Positions 1-6,903 of a stretch of DNA of 64,000 nucleotides are shown here, piece by piece (the first letter of the stretch is position 1; the number at the start of each line of letters is the position of its first letter). A program made the position numbers and the translations under genes. The notes under the pieces are model-generated. The model saw only the letters and a program-made list of their open reading frames with translations. It was not told the DNA's origin and searched no databases. Source of the stretch: Bdellovibrio sp. GT3 (GTDB taxonomy: Bacteria > Bdellovibrionota > Bdellovibrionia > Bdellovibrionales > Bdellovibrionaceae); assembly GCF_037996765.1 (NCBI RefSeq), contig NZ_JBBNAD010000005.1:94001-158000 (forward strand), given 5' to 3'.

Positions 1-1368
1 AAAACGCTTTTCACTTCCAATCAGGAAGGCGATTTGATCAACGTGCGCGAAGAGCGCAATGAATATGACGAAGCGAAATTCGCCGCAAAAACCATTCAGA
101 CCATGATCAATGATGGCGAAGGTTCCTACAACGACTATGCAATCTTCTATCGCACCAATGCCCAGTCACGCGTCCTGGAAGAGCAACTTCGCACAACAGG
201 TATTCCGTATCGCCTGGTGGGCGGCGTGCGTTTCTATGAGCGCATGGAGATCAAGGACATCCTTTGCTACTTGAAACTTTCCATCAATCCCGCAGACGAT
301 ATCGCCTTCAAACGCATTATCAATGTCCCGGCACGCGGTATTGGCAAAACCACCGTCGAGAAAATTGAAGAGCTGGCTCATCAAAAGAACATGACGATGA
401 TGGAAGCTGCCGAAAAAGCCGTGAATGAGCGCCTGTTCAACGCGGGCACTTCAGGCAAAATCCGCCGTTTCATGGATATGATGGGCGAACTGCAAGTGAA
501 TGCCACTTCGTTCAAACTGACTGACTTTTATCACATCGTCTTGGATCGCACAGAATATCTGATGGCCTTGAAAAAGGATGAGTCCCCTGAAGCTCAAGCT
601 CGTATTGAAAACTTAGAGGAACTCGACAACGCCATCGCCCAGTTCAGTAAAGAACGTGGCGAAGAATCCACTTTGACCAGCTTCCTTGAGGAAATGGCTT
701 TGGTGAATGACGTGGACTCTTTGGATCAGGAGCAAAATTCGGTAACGATGATGACCCTGCATATTTCCAAAGGTTTGGAATTTCCTTATGTCTTCGTCGT
801 CGGTCTTGAGGAAAATCTTTTCCCAAGTGCCCGCAGTTCTGAATCCGAAGACAAAGATGATGTCGAGGAAGAACGTCGCTTGGCTTACGTGGGCATGACC
901 CGCGCTCGCCAGAAGCTATGGCTGACATACGCAAAAATGCGCCGCGTTTGGGGTCAGGAGCAATTCAATCCTCCATCCCGTTTCTTAAAAGAAATTCCGA
1001 ATCAGTTTGTCACTTTCAAATCTGCGGCGGCTGAAGCTCCGCGTTTTGTTTCCAAATACGGCAGCAGTGGCAGCAACTCGGACGAGTACTTTCCAAGTGC
1101 ATGGTCCTCGTCGACTGGTGGAACACGCAATAAGCCACGCACTGGTGGCGACGACTTCGATACCCAGGACTTCCCGGACTATGATGACATGGACTCATCC
1201 AACAAGAGTTCTTACTCAAAAGGCATGCGTGTGCGCCATCCAACTTTTGGAGTCGGCACAGTCTATGCGACCGAAGGCGCTGGCGATGCTTTGAAAGTAA
1301 GCGTTATGTTCACCGACAATACGGTTAAAAAGTTTGTGGCGAAGTACGCCCGCCTTGAAAGAGTTTAA
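1..1368 (+). CDS. pcrA: ATP-dependent DNA helicase PcrA/UvrD, C-terminal part (5' truncated by window edge)
   Basis: This is the C-terminal part of a superfamily 1A 3'-5' DNA helicase of the UvrD/PcrA/Rep group, which unwinds DNA in repair and replication-fork maintenance. The reading frame is open from base 1, so the gene starts outside the window. Visible motifs are the RFYERMEIKD stretch typical of PcrA, the motif V region VTMMTLHISKGLEFPYVF, and motif VI EERRLAYVGMTRAR with its ATP-contacting arginine. The last 50 residues (KGMRVRHPTFGVGTV onward) form the Tudor-like C-terminal domain that binds RNA polymerase in PcrA, which favours PcrA/UvrD over Rep. Family membership is near certain; the choice of pcrA over uvrD as a name is convention. 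Confidence 0.95.
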   Translation, partial: KTLFTSNQEGDLINVREERNEYDEAKFAAKTIQTMINDGEGSYNDYAIFYRTNAQSRVLEEQLRTTGIPYRLVGGVRFYERMEIKDILCYLKLSINPADDIAFKRIINVPARGIGKTTVEKIEELAHQKNMTMMEAAEKAVNERLFNAGTSGKIRRFMDMMGELQVNATSFKLTDFYHIVLDRTEYLMALKKDESPEAQARIENLEELDNAIAQFSKERGEESTLTSFLEEMALVNDVDSLDQEQNSVTMMTLHISKGLEFPYVFVVGLEENLFPSARSSESEDKDDVEEERRLAYVGMTRARQKLWLTYAKMRRVWGQEQFNPPSRFLKEIPNQFVTFKSAAAEAPRFVSKYGSSGSNSDEYFPSAWSSSTGGTRNKPRTGGDDFDTQDFPDYDDMDSSNKSSYSKGMRVRHPTFGVGTVYATEGAGDALKVSVMFTDNTVKKFVAKYARLERV

Positions 1369-1380
1369 TAGAAAATGGGG

Positions 1381-1409
1381 TTGACTCCTTTTTGATAAAC
1401 AACAATCAT
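1381..1409 (+). promoter_or_regulatory. Candidate sigma-70-type promoter for the 1437 gene
   Basis: TTGACT at 1381-1386 is followed by a 17-base spacer and AATCAT at 1404-1409. The -35 box matches 5 of 6 consensus bases and the -10 box 4 of 6. It would give a leader of about 20 bases holding the ribosome binding site AAGGAG. Confidence 0.4.
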
Positions 1410-1436
1410 TTTGTTGAACAATTATAAGGAGTCTCC

Positions 1437-2000
1437 ATGAAAAAACTTTTAGTATCAGCAGCCGTAGTCGTTTCCGCAGTTTGCTCTGTAGCTTCAGCAA
1501 AAGATTACACTTCTTCTTTCACTTCATACAGCTCTGCTCCTATGAATGAAATCACAACGAACCTTACTCAAGGTCATTTCATTTCCGGCAACAACTGTAA
1601 AGATTGCGACAGCGGCACAGCAATTGCGGCAAGTGTTTCTTACTTGCGTTATTTGCAAGACGGCTGGCAAGTAGGCGGCGAAGGCGGCATCCAAATTCTT
1701 TCCAAAGCATTCTCTGGAACTGGCAGCAGCGAAACTTTGATCGACCTTGCAGCGATCGGCGCTTACAACTTCCAAAGCGATTTGAAAACTTCATTCTTTG
1801 CTAAAGCGGGTGTAGGTCTTTACTCTGTTCGTGACGGCGCAGACTACGAAAACCAATTCGGCTTCTTCCTTGGTGGCGGTAAACGTTTCCAAATCCTGGA
1901 TGGTATCACTTACACTCCAGAACTTCGTCTTGAGAAAAAAGGCGAATTGGACATGGGTTTCAACATCGCTTTCCTAAACTTCTCTCTTTTCTGGAACTAA
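1437..2000 (+). CDS. Small outer-membrane beta-barrel-like exported protein
   Basis: The product is 187 residues with a clear Sec signal peptide (MKKLLVSAAVVVSAVCSVASA, cleavage likely after ASA). The start is fixed by AAGGAG seven bases upstream. The mature part has alternating aromatic and polar stretches (SYLRYLQDGWQVGGEGGI, TSFFAKAGVGLYSV, FGFFLGGGKRF) and ends in ...FLNFSLFWN, close to the C-terminal aromatic signature of outer-membrane barrels. A CKDC pair near residue 50 could form a disulfide. It resembles short OmpW/OmpA-like eight-stranded barrels but I cannot assign a family. It stands alone, with its own promoter candidate and a strong terminator. Confidence 0.75.
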   Translation: MKKLLVSAAVVVSAVCSVASAKDYTSSFTSYSSAPMNEITTNLTQGHFISGNNCKDCDSGTAIAASVSYLRYLQDGWQVGGEGGIQILSKAFSGTGSSETLIDLAAIGAYNFQSDLKTSFFAKAGVGLYSVRDGADYENQFGFFLGGGKRFQILDGITYTPELRLEKKGELDMGFNIAFLNFSLFWN

Positions 2001-2027
2001 TTGTTTCCTGAAAGTTTGAAATGACGA

Positions 2028-2055
2028 AAGGCTTCGGACATCCGAAGCCTTTTTT
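2028..2055 (+). terminator. Rho-independent terminator
   Basis: An 11-bp perfect stem (AAGGCTTCGGA with TCCGAAGCCTT) with a two-base nominal loop is followed by a run of six T. It ends the 1437-2000 transcript. Confidence 0.9.
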
Positions 2056-2113
2056 CGTTTTCAACTCCCAGTTTACTTTGATTTTTTGCCGACCCCATTG
2101 TTACCCTTGAAGT

Positions 2114-2575
2114 ATGACAACATTTAAGTTTTTCATCGTTACTTTGGGTTTATTGGTTTCCTCACTGTGTTTTGCAGCTCCCCGACCTGGATTTGAATTG
2201 ATCGGCCCCAAGAAGGTCACCGAAGACAACGTTCAGTTTCGCTGGATGAGCAACGATGGCGAAATCATTTTAAAATGCGCCCATGTCTACGACCGTCCCG
2301 ACGCATGGGATTGGGATGTCTGGTGTGGCAAAGGCACAAAGATGCTGCGCGAGTTCCGCGTGCATTTCCTGGTTCAAGAATACAATCATGCAAAGCTTGA
2401 GAAAACAGCATTCCAGGTCTTGTACTGGGTGACAGATCGCAACTCCGAGCCACGTAAGTTTGATTCCATGTCTCAGTGGTTGCAGTTCAGTGGCAAACCT
2501 GAAGTTGAATTTTTCGATTTCTCAGTGGGCGTGGAAAACGACTACGGGATCCTGGAACTGGTTTACAAGCCTTAA
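2114..2575 (+). CDS. Exported protein of unknown function
   Basis: A 153-residue protein with a signal peptide (MTTFKFFIVTLGLLVSSLCFA, cleavage before APRPG). The mature domain is rich in tryptophan (AWDWDVWCGKG, YWVTDRN, QWLQF) and has two cysteines that could pair in the periplasm. I do not recognise the family. The ATG has no clear Shine-Dalgarno sequence. Its stop codon overlaps by four bases with the stop of the oppositely oriented aminomutase gene, so the two are transcribed toward each other with no room for a terminator. Confidence 0.7.
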   Translation: MTTFKFFIVTLGLLVSSLCFAAPRPGFELIGPKKVTEDNVQFRWMSNDGEIILKCAHVYDRPDAWDWDVWCGKGTKMLREFRVHFLVQEYNHAKLEKTAFQVLYWVTDRNSEPRKFDSMSQWLQFSGKPEVEFFDFSVGVENDYGILELVYKP

Positions 2576-3759
2576 AGCGGAGCTTTTGCAGCTTTCAATT
2601 TATTCCACTCTTCCAGATAGTGATGCAGTTCCGGCTTTTTGATTTTTTCTGCAGCCGGACTGACATACTTCGCATCGACTCCGTCCCAGCCTTTATAAAA
2701 ACGCACATTGCCATCACGGGCTGTTTCAAAGTTCGGAACCAGATAAGTCTTACCGCCGCCGTCAGGAATATCCACGGACAGATTTGGCATCGCCAGACCT
2801 GACAAATGCCCCCATAGTTCTTTTTGAATTTCCAGGGAATCTTCGATCGAAGTGCGCAGATGATCCGTTCCTTGCGAAGGATCACATTGGAACATGTAGT
2901 AAGGTTTTACTCTTAAAAATAACAGACGGCGATTCAAGGCCTGCACCAGCGCCGGATGATTGTTGATGCCATTCAATAGCACCATCTGATTCATCACCGG
3001 AACGCCGTTATCCACAAGCTTTTCAAGACCTGCTGCCGCTTCCGCCGTCAGCTCGTTCGGGTGGTTGAAGTGCGACATCAAAAACACCGGCTTGTGCTTT
3101 TTTAAAATCTTAACCAGATCATCCGTGATACGCATCGGACATACCACCGGCATACGCGAACCGATACGGATGATCTCGACGTGATCAATCGCACGTAAAT
3201 CACCCAACACACGATCCAACTGCCCGTCACTTACCGTCAGCGGATCACCGCCTGACAAAATAACCTCACGAATACCAGGATGGGTTTTGATGTACTCGAG
3301 GGCCTTTTCATACTCTTCGTTACGAATAAAGGCCTGTTCTTGACCGGTGAAATGCTTGCGCGTGCAAAAGCGACAATAAACACTGCAGATATCCGTGATC
3401 AAAAACAGAACACGATCTGAATAGCGATGAATCACGCGTGGCGCGGGATTGTTTTTGCGTTCGCCCAAAGGATCCAGCATTTGCTGGGAGCCTTCTTCGA
3501 TCTCAAATTTTTGCGGCATCAAAATCTGACGAATGGAATCACCTTCGTCTTTGGCAAGACTGGCATAATAAGGCGTCGTGCGAATATTAAATAACTCTGC
3601 CCCTTCACTGAAGGCCGCCAGCTCATTGTCGGAAAGCTGGAAGCTCTTTTCAAAATCCGCTTTAGATTTAAGAGAATGACGAAGCTGCCAGGTCCAATTG
3701 TTCCAATCGGATTCAGCGATATGTTCTGGCCTAGGAGAAGGGGGGAAATTCAGCTTCAT
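2572..3759 (-). CDS. Lysine 2,3-aminomutase family radical SAM enzyme
   Basis: A radical SAM, PLP-dependent aminomutase of the KamA/EpmB family. The radical SAM cluster motif is C125-x3-C129-x2-C132 (CSVYCRFC), followed by TRKHF. GGDPL is the SAM-binding glycine motif. DGGGK near the C-terminus carries the PLP-binding lysine, as in clostridial lysine 2,3-aminomutase. At about 395 residues it matches KamA better than the shorter EpmB. KamA makes beta-lysine; EpmB acts on free lysine for elongation factor P. No epmA or efp gene is nearby, so the substrate is open. I chose the ATG at 3759; a GTG ten codons upstream is possible, and neither has a strong ribosome binding site. Confidence 0.88.
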   Translation of the reverse strand: MKLNFPPSPRPEHIAESDWNNWTWQLRHSLKSKADFEKSFQLSDNELAAFSEGAELFNIRTTPYYASLAKDEGDSIRQILMPQKFEIEEGSQQMLDPLGERKNNPAPRVIHRYSDRVLFLITDICSVYCRFCTRKHFTGQEQAFIRNEEYEKALEYIKTHPGIREVILSGGDPLTVSDGQLDRVLGDLRAIDHVEIIRIGSRMPVVCPMRITDDLVKILKKHKPVFLMSHFNHPNELTAEAAAGLEKLVDNGVPVMNQMVLLNGINNHPALVQALNRRLLFLRVKPYYMFQCDPSQGTDHLRTSIEDSLEIQKELWGHLSGLAMPNLSVDIPDGGGKTYLVPNFETARDGNVRFYKGWDGVDAKYVSPAAEKIKKPELHHYLEEWNKLKAAKAPL

Positions 3760-3939
3760 TGAGTGGGTGTTATCAATGAAAATCGCCACTTACGCAAGCA
3801 GAAGGGCCCAAAATGGTCATTTTTAGCGGATTTCCCTTAACACACCCCCAGCCCCATAAACCCATGAAAACACGAGGTAATAAAGAATTCTCAGAGTGAA
3901 ACCCTAGAAGTTCGACATGTGAGGTTTTATAGAACGCCC

Positions 3940-4069
3940 TTCTCAAGATGAGAATCCCCAGGGGTATCGGTCATTTACCTGTGCCAACCAAACAGCCGCC
4001 AGTTGGCGCGCACTTCGCTTTAGCTAGTAGTAGGAAATAGGGTCTGGAAGACCCATATATATAAGGAGG
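3940..4069 (+). promoter_or_regulatory. Structured 5' leader with GGA-loop hairpin next to the ribosome binding site
   Basis: The 280-base gap before the 4075 gene holds several short stems: TTCTCA/TGAGAA at 3940-3954, CGCCA/TGGCG near 3992-4003, and a perfect 6-bp stem GGGTCT/AGACCC at 4040-4054 whose three-base loop is GGA. Ten bases later comes the ribosome binding site AAGGAGG. A loop GGA plus a Shine-Dalgarno GGA 19 bases apart is the arrangement bound by CsrA/RsmA dimers. The structure is seen; CsrA control is inference. Confidence 0.4.
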
Positions 4070-4074
4070 ACTTT

Positions 4075-5385
4075 ATGAAATTTAACGACAGTCAAAAAAA
4101 ATGGGCTATGACAGGTGTCTTGCTTGCGGTGCTTGGATTTAATATCTCGCCACCTAAATCAATGATCAGCTATACGCTGACGGATCTTGCATCCGAAAAG
4201 GAATCATTCAAAAGCAGCACTTTTGAACTTGATGGCAAAGAATACGTTGCTCAATACCGCAAAAAAGGTGACCAAACTGACGTTACACTTAATAAAGTCG
4301 AATTCAAAACAGAGAGTGGATCCATCGTCCTTTGTGGCAATTGCTCCACAACTTATGTTTTTGATGAAAATTTCCAAACCAATACTTCTGAACTAAATGA
4401 AATCGCCAAAGAATTGCTATCGGCTTCAGAAACGACAAAGGAAGACGAGCCTGCTGAGCGCGGTGCTAAGCGCGTAAAAGTCTCGAAAAAAGAAGCTGCT
4501 GAGGATAAAGAAGAATCCCTGGTTGATGAAAAAGAGATTTCCAACGGCAAAAAAGATGGTGCCGTCGCACTTCAAAAAGCCGTCGACACTTGTCGTGATC
4601 GCCATGAAAGCATTGATGCTATCAACACTTGTATTTCAAATGCAGTTCAGAACCTTTTCACAAAATCCTCAGTATTCAATATCGACAATAAAAAAGTTGT
4701 CGAGATCCTTAAAACTGAAATGATTCAACCACTGGGTGAACATTTGGCAGAACTTAGATCTTCTGATGCTGGTCTGACTTATAAGGATATCAAGGAACAA
4801 ACTATCGAATCATTGAAACCACTTGGCGATATGGCTAACGATTCCAACATCAGAAAGACACCATTTGCGAAAGATTTGACGGCGACATATAAAATGCTTT
4901 CCAAGGAATCCGTGGCATTGGCTAAGGCTGCTTGGGATAGCAAAAATCTTCAAGAGTTCGATATTCGCCGCCAGGATTTGGGCAACTTCTCTGTATACTA
5001 TAAAGCGGCTCAGATCGTTCCAGCAGGTATGGCGCAAGCAAATGAAATGTCCAACAATCTGCAAATGCAAATCAACAACCAAATGGCTCAGATTATGGCT
5101 GGCCAAGGGGCGGTACTTTCAGCAGACGGTATTATCGTAGTCGATGGTGTAGCTTACTCTCGCGTAGGTTCTGCGGGTCGCGGTGGAGCAACAGGAGTTG
5201 GTATCACAACACTTCCGGGTCAAGTACCGGTTCAAGTGATCAATGGCACTTTCCAATCGACGGGCATGCCACAACAGTTCATCCCGTCTCCAGCTGGAAC
5301 TTCAACGATCAACACAGTGCCGGTTCAAAACATTCAACCGCAAACACTGGGTACAGGAAGAACAGCGGGTTCTCTTCGCTACTAA
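4075..5385 (+). CDS. Large secreted or membrane-anchored protein of unknown family
   Basis: A 436-residue protein starting 5 bases after a strong AAGGAGGA site. Residues 10-25 (WAMTGVLLAVLGFNI) form a signal anchor or signal peptide. A small domain with a CGNC motif (about 88-91) follows, then a charged, Lys/Glu-rich segment (about 120-165), a helical domain with two further cysteines (TCRDRHESIDAINTCIS) at about 183-330, a Gln/Asn/Met helix (NEMSNNLQMQINNQMAQIMAGQG), and a low-complexity Gly/Thr/Pro/Gln tail. The CGNC pair could be redox-active or bind metal. I do not recognise the family. The gene stands alone between a structured leader and a terminator, so it is probably made in quantity under its own control. 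Confidence 0.75.
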   Translation: MKFNDSQKKWAMTGVLLAVLGFNISPPKSMISYTLTDLASEKESFKSSTFELDGKEYVAQYRKKGDQTDVTLNKVEFKTESGSIVLCGNCSTTYVFDENFQTNTSELNEIAKELLSASETTKEDEPAERGAKRVKVSKKEAAEDKEESLVDEKEISNGKKDGAVALQKAVDTCRDRHESIDAINTCISNAVQNLFTKSSVFNIDNKKVVEILKTEMIQPLGEHLAELRSSDAGLTYKDIKEQTIESLKPLGDMANDSNIRKTPFAKDLTATYKMLSKESVALAKAAWDSKNLQEFDIRRQDLGNFSVYYKAAQIVPAGMAQANEMSNNLQMQINNQMAQIMAGQGAVLSADGIIVVDGVAYSRVGSAGRGGATGVGITTLPGQVPVQVINGTFQSTGMPQQFIPSPAGTSTINTVPVQNIQPQTLGTGRTAGSLRY

Positions 5386-5415
5386 TCAAAAAAGAGAAAA
5401 CTAACAATTTCCTCC

Positions 5416-5447
5416 AACGGGCTCACGACGGGCCCGTTTCCTTTTTT
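5416..5447 (+). terminator. Rho-independent terminator
   Basis: The stem AACGGGC/GCCCGTT at 5416-5438 is followed by TTCCTTTTTT. It closes the 4075-5385 transcript. Confidence 0.85.
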
Positions 5448-5808
5448 AGCGAATGTAGATTTGAATATTTGCTGGAATGTTTCTATCCAGATTTTGAACG
5501 TTCATACGAAGATCAATAACCTGATCCTGAAAAAAACGAGCCCCCGCATCGCGTGGACCGCGGTAGTCACCTTGAACAGTCCACAAAGGTTGCTGACCTT
5601 TGTTCTTCAACCAGATCATCGGATTTGATACTCGAACCGTCCCTCGGCTTACGCGAACAAGAACTTCAGAATAAGCATCCTTGGAATTGATCGGATAGAT
5701 TTTCATTTGCGGACCATTCGGAAAAATATTGTCGTTAGCAACCATCTTCCAGGCAAACGCAGAAACAGAAATTAACAACGTGGAAATCAATACCAATACT
5801 TGCTTCAT
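5446..5808 (-). CDS. Small exported protein of unknown function
   Basis: A 120-residue protein with a signal peptide (MKQVLVLISTLLISVSAFA) and a mature domain of about 100 residues that looks mostly beta (SEVLVRVSRGTVRVSNPMIWL, IPANIQIYIR). It could be a small beta-sandwich. The start is supported by AGGGGAG just upstream. It lies 9 bases downstream of the lipoprotein gene at 5818 and shares its direction, so the two are likely one operon. I do not recognise the family. Confidence 0.7.
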   Translation of the reverse strand: MKQVLVLISTLLISVSAFAWKMVANDNIFPNGPQMKIYPINSKDAYSEVLVRVSRGTVRVSNPMIWLKNKGQQPLWTVQGDYRGPRDAGARFFQDQVIDLRMNVQNLDRNIPANIQIYIR

Positions 5809-5817
5809 GTTGCTCCC

Positions 5818-6510
5818 CTACAAAGCCCGATATGCGAAAGAGTGAATCCGAACCACCGCATCTTCAGCGTACAGTCCCAATGCACCCGCCTGATCATAGA
5901 GAGATTCGGGCATCTCTTTTCCTTGGTAGTCTAAAACCTGAACTCCGTCACGGAAAACCCGATACCTTTTCCCTTGCTTTGCAAAATAGTAAGTTGAACG
6001 CTGACCCACACCCAGCTTCGCGGCCTCCGAGGTCACCAAAAACTTCTGCCCCGTCTCGGCAAAAAACCGCCCCATCTCCACACCTGTGTTGGGCTTCTGC
6101 AAAAAGTAATTCGCAGTTTTAATCAATTTCGGATCTTTCCGATAGTTACTGACGAACCAGAACACTTCCCAATCATTGGGAGTCGAAGATCGCAACTGAC
6201 TCACCGTCGTCACTTCCAATCGCGCCACAAAATCATTTACTGGAGTATCCACAGTACTTTTAAGCAAAATCAAACTGGCAAAAGTCTGCCCCGAAGTCCG
6301 CGCCTTCTGAGGATAAAAAACCAAATCCCCCGTACCATCCAAAGGAAAATGCGTCTGCCCCCCACCATCATAAGCCACCTGCCAATTCCCCGAAGTCAAA
6401 GGCACCACAAGCAACTTATCAACCATAGGCAACTCCGGCACAGGCCCCCCCGCATGAGCACACCCCAAAAACCCAACCCCAAAAATAAGAACAAAGAAAA
6501 AAAACCTCAT
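5818..6510 (-). CDS. Predicted lipoprotein with a concanavalin-like beta-sandwich (DUF1080-like)
   Basis: A 230-residue lipoprotein. The N-terminus MRFFFFVLIFGVGFLGCAHAGG has a lipobox (LGCA) placing the lipidated cysteine near residue 16. The body contains FASLILLKSTVDTPVNDFVARLEVTTV, NDWEVFWFVSNYR, YFAKQGKRYRVFRDGVQVLDYQG and a final GLYAEDAVVRIHSFAY. This pattern recalls the jelly-roll fold of DUF1080 (3-keto-disaccharide hydrolase-like) and LamG proteins, which often bind or cleave glycans. The assignment is by eye and moderate. I chose ATG at 6510, seven bases after AGGA, over a TTG two codons upstream. The gene appears to lead a two-gene operon with the 5446-5808 gene. Confidence 0.7.
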   Translation of the reverse strand: MRFFFFVLIFGVGFLGCAHAGGPVPELPMVDKLLVVPLTSGNWQVAYDGGGQTHFPLDGTGDLVFYPQKARTSGQTFASLILLKSTVDTPVNDFVARLEVTTVSQLRSSTPNDWEVFWFVSNYRKDPKLIKTANYFLQKPNTGVEMGRFFAETGQKFLVTSEAAKLGVGQRSTYYFAKQGKRYRVFRDGVQVLDYQGKEMPESLYDQAGALGLYAEDAVVRIHSFAYRAL

Positions 6511-6582
6511 CCCCAAATCCTAATTCCCCCCTCCCCTCATCTCAAGAAATCCCCCGAAGCATTTCAAATGACAGATCCTGTT

Positions 6583-6786
6583 CTTCAAATGCACAGGGAT
6601 AGAAATCTGGTATGCAGCGACCTCCGTGGGCGCATGGACAAAAATAGCAGGAAGCTATTTTTGCGCGTCAGCCCGAAGGGCAAAGGGCAGGAGCCCTTTG
6701 CATCCGCGCACCCGCCAAAGGCGGGCCACGGCGAGCCCGGAAGGCGTGTCGCGAAATACCAGATTTCTATCCCTGTGCATTTGAAG
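6583..6786. repeat. Perfect 31-bp inverted repeat enclosing nested hairpins (REP/MITE-like or structured RNA)
   Basis: Bases 6583-6613 are the exact reverse complement of 6756-6786. Inside, GCGAC (6617-6621) pairs with GTCGC (6748-6752) and CCGTGG (6624-6629) with CCACGG (6726-6731), extending the same fold. Four simple hairpins fill the interior: CAAAAATAGC/GCTATTTTTG (6639-6663), GCCC/GGGC (6671-6681), CAAAGGGC/GCCCTTTG (6681-6700) and CCCGCC/GGCGGG (6711-6725). The loops of the first and third contain AGGA. CAGAT flanks the element on both sides (6572-6576 and 6791-6795), a possible but weak target-site duplication. Such a fold fits a dispersed repetitive element or a structured RNA. Confidence 0.75.
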
Positions 6787-6800
6787 TACCCAGATTCGGG

Positions 6801-6832
6801 CAAAAAAAATCCCCGGGGGTTTCCCCCCGGGG
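6801..6832 (-). terminator. Rho-independent terminator of the porin-like gene
   Basis: Read on the minus strand, a 9-bp all-GC stem (CCCCGGGGG with CCCCCGGGG) is followed by ATTTTTTTT. It lies about 70 bases past the stop at 6904 and ends the GroES-like/porin transcript. Confidence 0.9.
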
Positions 6833-6903
6833 CCCTGCTCACCACCAAACAAGTAGTATCATGTAGTCATCAAGCTGTCGTACAAGTTGCAATCAAGTTG
6901 TGA

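Larger units (their letters stand above)
6511..6903. other. Gene-free interval holding a hairpin-rich element and a minus-strand terminator
   Basis: No convincing gene lies in this 393-base stretch. Open frames cross it on both strands, but they simply read through inverted repeats and lack ribosome binding sites. It contains the long inverted-repeat element at 6583-6786 and the GC-rich terminator at 6801-6832. The stretch 6511-6575 is C-rich and otherwise unremarkable. The upstream signals for the 5818-6510 lipoprotein gene must lie in or beyond this interval. Confidence 0.7.

Noticed and set aside
6349-6903. Open frames on both strands through 6349-6903
   Set aside because: They overlap the lipoprotein gene and the inverted-repeat element, have no ribosome binding site or protein-like composition, and arise from palindromic GC-rich DNA.
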